Below are positions 1 to 8,000 of a stretch of DNA of 19,707 bases, in pieces. The notes under the pieces are model-generated. The model was not told the origin of the DNA and did not search any database. It saw only the letters and a list, made by a program, of their open reading frames with translations. This DNA comes from Rubritepida sp. Its GTDB lineage: Bacteria > Pseudomonadota > Alphaproteobacteria > Acetobacterales > Acetobacteraceae. Location of the stretch: the NCBI GenBank assembly GCA_014376425.1, contig JACMRO010000275.1:1-19707 (forward strand), in the 5' to 3' direction. Numbering within the stretch: the stretch's first letter is position 1; the number at the start of each line of letters is the position of its first letter. Position numbers and translations under genes: made by a program.

Positions 1-759
1 GGGCGGGATGACGTTGGCGCGGCTGCCGCCCCAGATCGGCGCCACATTGGTGGTGACGCCGCCAGCCCCGCCCCTTGGCAGGTCGGTCATTGCGTGGATC
101 GCCAGGATCTTCTCCGCCAGCTTTACCACCGCGCTGCGCCCCTCGGTCCAGTTGCCGCCAGCATGGGCGCTGCGGCCCCGCACCCGCAGCGAGAAGCGGC
201 CCACGCCCTTGCGCGCGGTCACGCAACAGCCGTCGGGCCCGCCGGCCGGGTCGGGGATCAGCACGGGTGCGGCGCGCGCGGCTTCGGCCTCGATGATGGC
301 GCGACTGGTCGGGCTGCCGACCTCCTCGTCGGGGGTGAGCAGCAGCGTGATCGGCCGGTTGGTGGACAGCCCGTTGCGCAGGATGGTGCGCACGGCGTGA
401 AAGGCCAGGAAGCTGCCGGCCTTCATGTCGAAGATACCCGGGCCATAGGCGCGCTCGCCCTCCACCCGGAACGGCATGTCCGAAGCGAGGTGGCCATGAT
501 CCCACACCGTGTCGACATGGCCCGAGACCAGCACCGGTGCATTCCCCGCGCCGCTGTTGACGCGCGCGATGAGCGTGTCGCCGAAACCGTCGCGTCCCGC
601 CACCCGCTCGATGTCGGCGCCAACTGCGCGCAGCCCCGCCTCGGCCACGTCAAGCAGCCGGTTCACCGCGGCGGGGTCGGTGGTGGGCGTTTCCATCTCG
701 ACCCAGTGGCGGAGTTCCGCCAGCAGGGTTTCGCTATCGGGCATGTCGGTGATTGGCAT
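1..759 (-). CDS. M20 family metallopeptidase (glutamate carboxypeptidase-like), 3' end outside window
   Basis: The first 253 residues of a zinc peptidase of the M20/CPG2 type are visible; the C-terminal third lies beyond the left edge. The metal site is readable: SGHVDT (His81, Asp83), YGPGIFDMKAG (bridging Asp111) and TPDEEVGS (Glu145 general base, Glu146). Next comes IPDPAGG (Asp170) at the position where CPG2-like enzymes usually have Glu; Asp also serves as ligand in some M20 members. The RSAHAGG motif near residue 198 begins the lid/dimerisation domain. Family members hydrolyse C-terminal Glu from peptides or folate-like compounds, or deacylate N-acyl amino acids; the substrate here cannot be told. 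There is no signal peptide, so it is probably cytoplasmic. The ATG at 759 is preceded by AAGGA six bases upstream. It lies 65 bp downstream of the lpxR-like gene on the same strand and may be co-transcribed. Confidence 0.9.
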   Translation of the reverse strand, partial: MPITDMPDSETLLAELRHWVEMETPTTDPAAVNRLLDVAEAGLRAVGADIERVAGRDGFGDTLIARVNSGAGNAPVLVSGHVDTVWDHGHLASDMPFRVEGERAYGPGIFDMKAGSFLAFHAVRTILRNGLSTNRPITLLLTPDEEVGSPTSRAIIEAEAARAAPVLIPDPAGGPDGCCVTARKGVGRFSLRVRGRSAHAGGNWTEGRSAVVKLAEKILAIHAMTDLPRGGAGGVTTNVAPIWGGSRANVIPP

Positions 760-824
760 GGTTGATCCTTGGCAGCGCTCGCCGCGCTGGTCCAGCAGGC
801 GCGGCACGCATCGCCACCGACCGG

Positions 825-1862
825 CTAGAAGCGGAAGGCCAGGTTGAGGCTGCCGAATTGCTGCACGCCGCCGCGCTGACCGTAGAACTCCTCCGAACGC
901 AGGACGTGGGTGTAGGCCAGCCGGTAGTGCCGCCAGAAGACCGCCGCGCCGGCCTGCGCGTCGGCCACGAAGGGCCTGCTGTCGACCCGCCGGCTGTCGC
1001 GCCAGGTGTTACCGTCCAGCGCGATGTCGCGCCCTACGCCACGGCCCTCCAGCCCGGCGAAGACGTACCAGCCCCATTCGCTGCCGGTGCGATTCGCCTC
1101 GGGCTGGAAGTAGTTGCTGCCGGACAGGGCGGGGCGGATGCGGCCGGGGCCGAAATCGGCCTGCAGGCCGCGGCCCATCCGCACCAGCCCGCCCACCGCG
1201 CCATAGATGTTGCCGTTGCCCAGCGAGAGCGTGACGCTGGGCATCGCCTCGAACTCCAGCGGGCCGATGGCGCCCAGCCCAATCCGCCATTTGCGTTCCG
1301 CGACCAGGTTGAACACCGGCTCGTCGCGCAGCTGGCGGTTCCAGCCATAGGCGCGGTCAACGCCGATCAGCCGGTGGAAGCTGTTCTGCACCTGGCGGCC
1401 GAAGGCGGAGGGGCCGACCATGCCGCCCTGCAGCTCGATCACCGTCAGCGTGCGTTCGCTGGCACGGCTGAGCGAGATGGCGGCGAACAAGTTCGCGGCA
1501 TAGGGGCGGTCAGTCGGGTCGGGATTTCGGGCGCGGGTATCACGGGGTGTGAACATCGTCTGGCCGACCGACAGGCCCCAGCGCACATCGCCCGGCCCCA
1601 GCCAGCGGTCCAGCCGGTTGTCGAGCCAGGCGAGCGGCCGCGGCAGATCGGCATTGGCGCTGCGCCAGCTGGCCTGCGCGCCGTTGGTGTAGTTCCGGTC
1701 GCTGTTGCTGCGGGAGAACATGTCGTTCTCGACGGCGAAGGAGAGGGTGCCACGCCAGTCGGGCGGCGGCGCCTGGTCTGGGCGGCCCGCATCCAGCCGC
1801 ACCGGCTGCGCCAAGGCCGGCCCCGCCAGCAACAGAAAGGCGGCAAAAATACTGCGATGCAT
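825..1862 (-). CDS. lpxR: LpxR-type lipid A deacylase (DUF2219 outer-membrane protein)
   Basis: This 345-residue protein starts with a Sec signal peptide (hydrophobic core followed by ALA-Q, cleavage after residue 18) and ends in Phe within NLAFRF, the usual C-terminal signal of an outer-membrane beta-barrel. LpxR is a Ca2+-dependent enzyme that removes the 3'-acyloxyacyl chain of lipid A in the outer membrane. The catalytic-region signatures are present: ENDMF (Asn46, Asp47), NYTNG (Thr59) and a His in NSFHRLIG (His163), matching the Asn-Asp-Thr-His set of Salmonella LpxR. The family is usually about 300-350 residues, so it looks full length. The ATG at 1862 was chosen over an upstream start (1928) because it begins directly at the signal peptide and has AAAGGA six bases upstream. 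Lipid A remodelling is inferred from family; the activity is not shown. Confidence 0.87.
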   Translation of the reverse strand: MHRSIFAAFLLLAGPALAQPVRLDAGRPDQAPPPDWRGTLSFAVENDMFSRSNSDRNYTNGAQASWRSANADLPRPLAWLDNRLDRWLGPGDVRWGLSVGQTMFTPRDTRARNPDPTDRPYAANLFAAISLSRASERTLTVIELQGGMVGPSAFGRQVQNSFHRLIGVDRAYGWNRQLRDEPVFNLVAERKWRIGLGAIGPLEFEAMPSVTLSLGNGNIYGAVGGLVRMGRGLQADFGPGRIRPALSGSNYFQPEANRTGSEWGWYVFAGLEGRGVGRDIALDGNTWRDSRRVDSRPFVADAQAGAAVFWRHYRLAYTHVLRSEEFYGQRGGVQQFGSLNLAFRF

Positions 1863-1975
1863 CTGAAGTCCTTTGGTTGCATGACCAACGCCGGCGATGG
1901 CGCAACGTTGCCCCGGCCGGTTTCCCAACGCCAGCTTCTGGGCTAAGAAATCGCGGAATATCAGGGGTGCGGCGC
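1863..1975. promoter_or_regulatory. Divergent lpxR/maoC promoter region with short palindromes
   Basis: This 113-bp gap separates divergently transcribed genes, so it must hold a promoter for each. It contains an inverted repeat TTGGT-6 nt-ACCAA at 1873-1888, overlapping the lpxR ribosome-binding site, and a perfect 10-bp palindrome GCAACGTTGC at 1902-1911. Either could be an operator, but both are short enough to occur by chance. No convincing -35/-10 pair is visible. Confidence 0.3.
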
Positions 1976-2386
1976 ATGTATTTCGAGGAGCTTACAATCG
2001 GCCAGTCGGCCCAGTTCGGCAAGACCATCGGCGAGGCGGACATCCTGATGTTCGCCGCCGTCAGCGGCGACACCAACCCGGTGCATATCAATGCCGAGGT
2101 TGCCGCGGCGTCGATGTTCAAGGAGCGGATCGCGCATGGCATGCTTTCGGCCGGGCTGATTTCGGCGGTGCTGGGCACCCGCCTGCCGGGCGAGGGCGCC
2201 ATCTACCTGTCGCAGACGCTGAAGTTCCGCGCGCCGGTGAAGATCGGTGACACGGTGACGGCGCGGGTCGAGATCACCGCGCTGGATGCGGCGAAAAAAC
2301 GCGCCACGCTGTCCACCACCTGCACCGTGGCCGGCAAGACGGTGATCGAGGGCGAGGCCTCCGTCATGGTGCCGTCACGGGCGTGA
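1976..2386 (+). CDS. MaoC-family (R)-specific enoyl-CoA hydratase (PhaJ-like)
   Basis: This single-hotdog protein of 136 residues carries the hydratase-2 signature: SGDTNPVH with catalytic Asp32 and His37, followed by the FKERIAHGML segment. Single-hotdog MaoC/PhaJ proteins hydrate trans-2-enoyl-CoA to (R)-3-hydroxyacyl-CoA, linking beta-oxidation to polyhydroxyalkanoate or other acyl pathways. Length and motif order fit PhaJ-type enzymes (about 130-160 residues). The ATG at 1976 is preceded by an AGGGG stretch eight to nine bases upstream and starts exactly at the conserved YFEELTIGQ opening; longer in-frame extensions run into the divergent promoter. Its stop overlaps the start of the next gene by 4 bp (GTGA). 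The acyl-CoA chain length it prefers cannot be inferred. Confidence 0.9.
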   Translation: MYFEELTIGQSAQFGKTIGEADILMFAAVSGDTNPVHINAEVAAASMFKERIAHGMLSAGLISAVLGTRLPGEGAIYLSQTLKFRAPVKIGDTVTARVEITALDAAKKRATLSTTCTVAGKTVIEGEASVMVPSRA

Positions 2387-2952
2387 GGTCGATCTGTGTC
2401 TTCTGCGGCGCATCGCCGGGCGTCGATCCGGCGCATGCGGCGCTGGCCGCTGCCACGGGCGTGGCGCTGGGCCGGCGCGGCTTGCGGCTGGTCTATGGCG
2501 GTGGCCGCGCCGGGTTGATGGGGGTGGTGGCGGACGCCGCACTCGGGGCCGGCGCCGAGGTCTACGGCGTCATCCCCCAGGCGCTGCAGGAGCGGGAATT
2601 GCAGCACACCGGCATCACCCGCCTGTCCGTCGTGCCCGACATGCACACCCGCAAGGCGCAGATGAATGAGTGGTCGGACGGCTTCATCGTCCTGCCCGGC
2701 GGCATTGGCACGCTGGAGGAGGCGGTGGAAATCCAGTCCTGGTCGCAGCTGGGTTTCCACCGCAAAGGCATCGCCTATCTGGACGAAGATGGCTTCTGGG
2801 ACCCGTTCTTCGCGCTGACCGCGCGCATGGTTCAGGGCGGGTTCCTTCGTACCGCCCATCGCGACATCGCCATCCGTGCACACAGCCCCGATGCGGCGCT
2901 GGACGCGCTGACGGCCTGGCAGCCGCCGGAATCGCGCTGGGCGACGCGGTGA
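2383..2952 (+). CDS. LOG-family protein (nucleoside 5'-monophosphate phosphoribohydrolase-like)
   Basis: This 189-residue Rossmann-type protein of the TIGR00730/LOG family carries GGGRAGLMG (39-47), MHTRK (87-91) and the diagnostic PGGIGTLEE (105-113). The Arg and Glu residues in these motifs form the active site in characterised members, which release free base from cytokinin riboside or other purine 5'-monophosphates. In non-plant-associated bacteria the physiological substrate is often unclear, so cytokinin production should not be assumed. The start is GTG, forming a GTGA 4-bp overlap with the upstream maoC stop; the first residues (RSICVFCGAS) match the usual family N-terminus. It also overlaps ribF by 4 bp, so the three genes are probably translationally coupled. 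Confidence 0.92.
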   Translation: MRSICVFCGASPGVDPAHAALAAATGVALGRRGLRLVYGGGRAGLMGVVADAALGAGAEVYGVIPQALQERELQHTGITRLSVVPDMHTRKAQMNEWSDGFIVLPGGIGTLEEAVEIQSWSQLGFHRKGIAYLDEDGFWDPFFALTARMVQGGFLRTAHRDIAIRAHSPDAALDALTAWQPPESRWATR

Positions 2953-3866
2953 GGGTCTTCGCCGCGGATCGCTGGCCGGCGGATGCCCGCGGCGCCACCG
3001 TGGCGCTGGGTAATTTCGATGGTGTGCATCTGGGCCACCGCGCGGTGCTTGCCGCGGCGCATCAGGCGCGGCCCGACCTGGCCCTGGCCGCACTGACCTT
3101 CGAGCCCCATCCGCGCGAACATTTCCGCCCCGACGACCCACCCTTCCGTCTTACCCTCCTGCCGGCCAAGGCGGAAGCCCTGCAGGCGGCCGGCGCGGCG
3201 CTGTGCTACGCGCTGCCATTCGACGCTGCCTGGGCGCACATGCCGCATGAGGCCTTCTTCGAGAATGTCCTGCGCGCCGGAATCGGCGCCCGGCACCTGG
3301 CATGCGGGCCGGATTTCGCCTTTGGCTACCGCCGCGGCGGCACCGTCGCCTGGCTGCGACAGGCCTGCGAGGCGGCGGGCATCGGGCTGTCCGTCGTGCC
3401 GCCGCTGGCCGATGCGGAGGGCACCATCAGCAGCACGCGCATCCGCCGGGAGTTGCAGGGCGGCTACCCGGAACGGGCAGCCGTTCTGCTCGGCCGCCCG
3501 TTCGAAATCCGTGGGCCGGTGCAGCATGGCGACGCACGCGGCCGCACGCTGGGCTTTCCCACCGCCAACGTGCCGCTAGGCCGCCACATCGAGCCTGCGC
3601 GCGGCGTCTATGCCGTGGCGGTGCGGCTGGAATCCGGCCAGGTGGTCCCAGGTGTCGCCAATCTGGGGCGGCGGCCGACCTTGGGCGGGGACCCGGTGTC
3701 GCGGCTTGAAGCGCATCTGTTCGATTTCGCGGGTGACCTCTACGGCCAGTCGGTGGCGGTGGCGCTGATCTCCTTCATCCGCGAGGAAAAGCGTTTCGCC
3801 GGGCTGGACGCATTGCGGGCGCAGATCGCGGCCGATGCGGCGGCGGCGCGCGCCCTGCTTCAGTAG
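2949..3866 (+). CDS. ribF: Bifunctional riboflavin kinase / FAD synthetase
   Basis: This 305-residue protein, the usual RibF length, makes FMN from riboflavin and then FAD from FMN. The N-terminal nucleotidyltransferase half shows ALGNFDGVHLGH (19-30) and ISSTRIR (160-166). The C-terminal kinase half shows GFPTANV (202-208), GVYAVAV (219-225) and GVANLGRRPT (235-244). The GTG start at 2949 overlaps the LOG stop (GTGA) and lies just before the conserved ATVALGNFDG strand; no better start is present nearby. It is the last gene of the overlapped trio. Its TAG stop lies in the first copy of a 14-bp tandem duplication and the convergent SDR gene ends only 7 bp away. RibF is normally essential, so this operon is presumably constitutively expressed. 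Confidence 0.96.
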   Translation: MRVFAADRWPADARGATVALGNFDGVHLGHRAVLAAAHQARPDLALAALTFEPHPREHFRPDDPPFRLTLLPAKAEALQAAGAALCYALPFDAAWAHMPHEAFFENVLRAGIGARHLACGPDFAFGYRRGGTVAWLRQACEAAGIGLSVVPPLADAEGTISSTRIRRELQGGYPERAAVLLGRPFEIRGPVQHGDARGRTLGFPTANVPLGRHIEPARGVYAVAVRLESGQVVPGVANLGRRPTLGGDPVSRLEAHLFDFAGDLYGQSVAVALISFIREEKRFAGLDALRAQIAADAAAARALLQ

Positions 3867-3884
3867 GTCGGCTTCAGTAGGTCG
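3857..3884. repeat. Perfect 14-bp tandem duplication spanning two convergent stop codons
   Basis: The unit GCTTCAGTAGGTCG occurs twice head to tail (3857-3870 and 3871-3884) without mismatch. The ribF stop TAG (3864-3866) lies in copy 1 and the minus-strand SDR stop (3874-3876) in copy 2. Removing one copy would leave both proteins unchanged but make the two genes overlap tail to tail by 7 bp. Confidence 0.95.
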
Positions 3885-4599
3885 CCCGGCCGCCCGAACA
3901 GTCGAACACCGCGCCTGTCGAGAAGCTGCAGGCATCCGATGCCAACCAGGCGACCAGCGCCGCAACCTCCCCGGGCAGGCCGAAGCGGCCCATCGGGATT
4001 TTCGACTTCATCCAGGCGATCTGCTCGGGCGTCATCTGCGCGAATAGCTCGGTCTCGACCGCGGCCGGGGTAACGCAGTTGACCCGGATGCCGGTCGAGG
4101 CGGTCTCCTTACCGATAGATTTGGTCAGCGCGATGACGCCGGCCTTGGCGGCGGAATAGGCCACCGCGTTGGGGTTGCCCTCCTTGCCGGCGATCGAGGC
4201 GATGTTGACGATCCGCCCCCAGTCGCGCGCCCGCATGCCCGGCAGCACGGCCCGGCAGCACAGGAAGACGCCGGTGAGGTCAATGTCGATCACCCGCCGC
4301 CAATCCTCCAGCGGGTAGTCTTCGGCCAGGTGATTGGGGCCGGTGATGCCGGCGTTGGCGACCAGGATGCCCAGGGGGCCCAGAGCCGCCTCGGTCCGTG
4401 CCAGGGCCACCGCTACGCTCGCGGCATCGGTGACGTCCATCGTCTCGGCATGCGCGCCCATCTCACCGGCGGCGTTGGCCAGGGCATTCGCATCCAGGTC
4501 CCACAACGCCACGCGATGGCCAGCTTGGGAAAGGGCCTGACCGATGGCCAGCCCCAAGCCGCGCGCCCCGCCTGTGACCACCGCTGTACGGATCGTCAT
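3874..4599 (-). CDS. SDR-family NAD(P)-dependent oxidoreductase
   Basis: This 241-residue classical short-chain dehydrogenase has the cofactor motif TGGARGLG (9-16), NAG at 82-84 and the catalytic Ser135-Tyr148-Lys152 triad. The acidic residue after the second strand (LWDLD, around 34-36) suggests NAD(H) rather than NADP(H). It resembles FabG-like and sugar-acid dehydrogenases; the C-terminus SGGRATY occurs in a subset of SDRs, but I cannot assign a substrate. The ATG at 4599 was preferred over one at 4629 because the protein then begins right at the first beta strand (MTIRTAVVTGG) and GGAG lies nine bases upstream. It is convergent with ribF and transcribed away from the AT-rich region upstream of the large secreted protein. 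Confidence 0.92.
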   Translation of the reverse strand: MTIRTAVVTGGARGLGLAIGQALSQAGHRVALWDLDANALANAAGEMGAHAETMDVTDAASVAVALARTEAALGPLGILVANAGITGPNHLAEDYPLEDWRRVIDIDLTGVFLCCRAVLPGMRARDWGRIVNIASIAGKEGNPNAVAYSAAKAGVIALTKSIGKETASTGIRVNCVTPAAVETELFAQMTPEQIAWMKSKIPMGRFGLPGEVAALVAWLASDACSFSTGAVFDCSGGRATY

Positions 4600-4899
4600 C
4601 GCATCACACTCCACCCATGGGATCAGCAAAGGAGCCTTGCGCCACCTTGTCCAGCGACCGCTTTGCTGCGGTGCCGAACGTAATCTTACAAAAATTACAC
4701 GTGGAGAGAGCGATTAAAAAGACGATGCCAAGCCCTTGAGAGAGGCTGACTTTCTTATCATTGCGTCTTGAAAAACCAGCAAGTTTATTAAATTTTATAC
4801 AGTATGATGTTTATAATCTCGTATTGCATTCACGTTTCCGTTACTGGTGCCCACGAAATCGGCAAAGAGCTGTTTTTCGAGACAAGAAGAGGCGCCCCC
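4600..4899. other. AT-rich intergenic region between divergent SDR and adhesin units
   Basis: This 300-bp stretch has no convincing gene. Its central part (about 4681-4860) is much richer in A+T than anything else in the window, which is typical of a strong or silenced promoter or a nucleoid-protein binding region. It holds a short inverted repeat GTAAT-9 nt-ATTAC (4680-4698), a mini-palindrome ATACaGTAT (4797-4805) and an exact TATAAT. Transcripts for the SDR gene (minus) and for the large secreted protein (plus) should both start here. Confidence 0.7.
4788..4817 (+). promoter_or_regulatory. Candidate promoter with exact TATAAT for the surface-protein unit
   Basis: A consensus -10 hexamer TATAAT lies at 4812-4817, about 80 bp before the possible small ORF and about 215 bp before the large gene. 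The -35 position is weak (TTAAAT at an 18-bp spacing), so activation by a regulator is possible. An alternative TTGAAA at 4768-4773 does not pair well with it. The call rests on base composition and one hexamer only. Confidence 0.35.
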
Positions 4900-5034
4900 A
4901 TGTCCACGACCCCCGCCCTCAGTTTTTCAAAAGCCTCCCTCATGTCGGCTGGCCCAGCCCTCAGCCCCGCTCGTCCCAGGCCAGGTGAGCAGACGCTGTG
5001 CGGGAATGCGCTCAAGTTGGGAGCAGGAGCATGA
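4900..5034 (+). CDS. Possible 44-residue leader ORF coupled to the adhesin gene
   Basis: This short frame opens with an ATG at 4900, preceded by AGAAGAGG about eight bases upstream, and ends in TGA at 5032-5034, overlapping the ATG of the large gene as ATGA. The product begins MSTTPALSFSKASLMSAG, is rich in Ser, Ala, Pro and Leu, has one Cys, and matches no family I recognise. Its hydrophobic content is too patchy for a signal peptide. It may be a leader whose translation couples to the downstream gene, a real small protein, or chance. An alternative is that it is the true N-terminus of the adhesin joined by frameshift, since it is in another frame. The good ribosome-binding site and the exact overlap are the only support. 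Confidence 0.4.
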   Translation: MSTTPALSFSKASLMSAGPALSPARPRPGEQTLCGNALKLGAGA

Positions 5035-8000
5035 GCGGCGGGAGCTACACGGTCCGGTGGTCGGCAGCCGACCCCGAACTGAACAAGGGTCCGTTGGCGC
5101 CGACTTATGACAAGCTGACCCCGGCCGAATACCTCGCCACCCACGGTAGCTATCCGGTTGGATTCGCGACCGACCCGCTGGCCAACGCGGAATCCGCCAC
5201 GCCGGCAGGTGCCAATGATTCGGTATCCTCCCTGGCACCCAAGGGGATGGAGCTGGGGCAGATCGTTCCCTTCTTCCTGACGGTCACGGTCAGCGGCAGT
5301 ACTCTGCCCGAAAACGGCACGATCACGATCAATCCGTACTGGCTGACGAAGACGACCAATGGCGGCGATTTCGGCTTCGATCCCGCCTACAAGGTACTGG
5401 CCGCATTCGTGGATCGGGGCGACCCGGTGTTCACCGATCCCGGCCTGAACGCCACCGTAAGCGCCTTCACCTCCGCAGTTACGAACTCCGGCACGAGCAA
5501 TGAGCAGATCCAGGGCGCTATCACCCTCTCCGGCCTGAATAGTGGCGACAGGGTCACTGTCGAGATCTGGGTCGTGCTGAAGGACGTCCTGCCGCCAGGC
5601 GGCGTCACGGGCAACGTGCAAACCGGCTTGTTGAACGCCGTGACCGCCGCAGGGGACACGATATCCACCGGCAACCAGACCGTGCCGCTCCTGCGAACAC
5701 AGGATTTCTACAATGCAAGTGCCGACCTCTCGATCATCAAGTCAGACAACGCCGACAGCGTCACCTCCGGCCAGGACGCCGACCCGACGCTCTATCCGGG
5801 CGACACCTTCACCTATTACCTGAAGGCCGCGAACCTCTCGACCGATACCGTCGCCAACGGCGTGATCGTGACAGACGCCCTGCCTGCAGGCGTAACGTTC
5901 CTGTCCGCCACCGGCGGTGGCAGTCTTTCGGGGAGCAACGTCACCTGGTCGCTGGGCGGCGTCTCCCCGCTGGAGACTGTCAACCTTGCCGTGACCGTGC
6001 GGGTGAACACCGCCACCACCGCGGGCACCATCCTGACGAACACCGCGTCGATCACCGCCTTCACACAGGACCCCGACACCGCCAACAACACCAACACGGA
6101 AAACACCGCGATCCTGTCGCCGGTGATCCCTGCCCGCGCCGACCTCTCGGTCATCAAGTCCGACAATGCCGCCAGCGTCACCGCCGGGCAGGACGCCGAC
6201 CCGACGATCTATGCCGGTAGCACCTTCACCTACACCATCCGTGCCGCCAACGCCGGCACCGACGCCGCCGCCAACGTCGTCGTCTCCGACGCGCTGCCCG
6301 CCGGCGTCACCTTCGTCTCCGCCACCGGCGGCGGCACGCTGACCGGCAGCACCGTCAACTGGAACGTCGGCAGCCTCGCCGCCGGCACCAGCCAGACCTA
6401 TACCGTCACCGTTCGCGTCGATAACGCGACCCTGGCCGGATCGCTCGCCAATACCGCGACGATCACCTCGTCCACCTTCGACCCGGATACGGCCAACAAC
6501 ACCAACACCGAGAACACCCAGGTCCTGGCGCCGGTGATCCCGGGTAAAGTCTCGGGCAACGTCTTCCTCGACCTGCCGCCTGGCATCTGCAACTACAAGC
6601 TGCCCGACGCCGTCTTCGCGGGTATCAAGGTCGAGCTGATCAGCGCCGCGGGCCAGCTCGTCGCCACCACGCTGACCGACGTGAACGGCAATTACCAGTT
6701 CAACACCGTCCTGCCCGGTCAGTATCTGGAGCGCTTCACCAACCCTGACGGCACGGTGTTCACCCAGCCCAAGGTGGCGGGCACGCTTAATCCACGTGAT
6801 AGCGACGTGAACCCGAACGGCCTGACTGACGTGTTCAGCATCGTCAGCGGCGGTGAGGTGAAGATGGTCAATGCCGGGTTGGACTACGCCGGCGTGGGGC
6901 TGACCGGGCTGCAACCCATCCACCTGCCCGACGGCGGCGGCAGCTACAATTTCAACAACGCCGGCGCCTATGCCATCGGCGGCAAGGGCTCCTACAACAT
7001 GATGGGCAATGGCGGGTCGGTGTATTTCATCGGCGGCACCGGCGCCAATAACCTACAGGGGTCCGGCAGCTCCGGCGCCATCCTGATGGGCGGCGGCGGC
7101 GCCAACATCATGGAAGGCACCGGTGGCCGCGACATCATCATCGGCGGTTGCGGCCCCAACAATATGCAGGGGCTGGGCAGCAACAACTTCCAGGGCCTGG
7201 GCGGCGGACACGCCTGCTGGCCCTACGACCTGCTGGTGGGCGGGGTGCAGAACGACATCATCACCTCGAACTCCGGTCGCGCCATCATCATCGGCGGCCG
7301 TGGCGACGACGCGCTGGACGGCCAGGGCGTCTTCGTCGGCGGGCCCAACCAAGGCACCGTCAGCTTCGACGGGACGTCCATCACCGCCTACGCGGTGGGC
7401 GACCACCTCAAGCTGTCCGGCCTCAGCACCGTTCATTACCAGGTCGGCGACGGGGTGCAGTGGATCGAGAACTTCAACCCTGGCCGCGGCGACACCATCG
7501 AGGTCTGGGGCCATGCGGCGCCGACCGCGACCGGCTTGGTCAATGGCCAGTACGTGATGTATTTCGGCCCGAACTCAGCCATCGTGCTGAATGGCTACCA
7601 GCCGCAGAACGGGTCGCTGAACGGGGTCAACTATCACCCCGGCCAATCGTCCATGCCCGGCGCCTTTGGGCATCTGGATGCGTTGCCGCCGGTGATCCTG
7701 ACGGCCGGACAGGACAGCTTCACCGGCAGCCAGGGCGATGACATCGCGCTCGGCACACACGCCTTCACCACCTTCCTCGGCAATGCCGGCGACGACTTGG
7801 CGCTGGGCGGCGACGGCGGCAACCTGTCCATCGACGGCGCCGGCAACGACACCTATGTCGGCGGCCGAGGGAACGATATATTCCGCCTCACCGAAGGATC
7901 CAACGAGGTCATCGGCTGTGACGGCAATAACGTCGTCCAGCTCGGCGTGACCCGGGCGCAGGCCACGATCACGCCGAACGCCAACGGCACGTTCACGGTG

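Noticed and set aside
753..1946. Long plus-strand open frame (397 codons) opposite the lpxR-like gene
   Set aside because: Its Ala/Gly/Val-rich, His/Arg-peppered translation is typical of antisense frames in GC-rich DNA. The minus strand has a signal peptide and LpxR motifs.
4998..5030. GTG at 4998 as start of the large surface protein
   Set aside because: The ATG at 5031 has better upstream purine-rich sequence and the ATGA overlap; the extra 11 residues look like random sequence. It cannot be fully excluded.
5742..6923. 393-codon minus-strand frame opposite the DUF11 repeats
   Set aside because: Its repetitive Gly/Asp/Val-rich product simply mirrors the repeats of the plus-strand protein; no domain or ribosome-binding site supports it.
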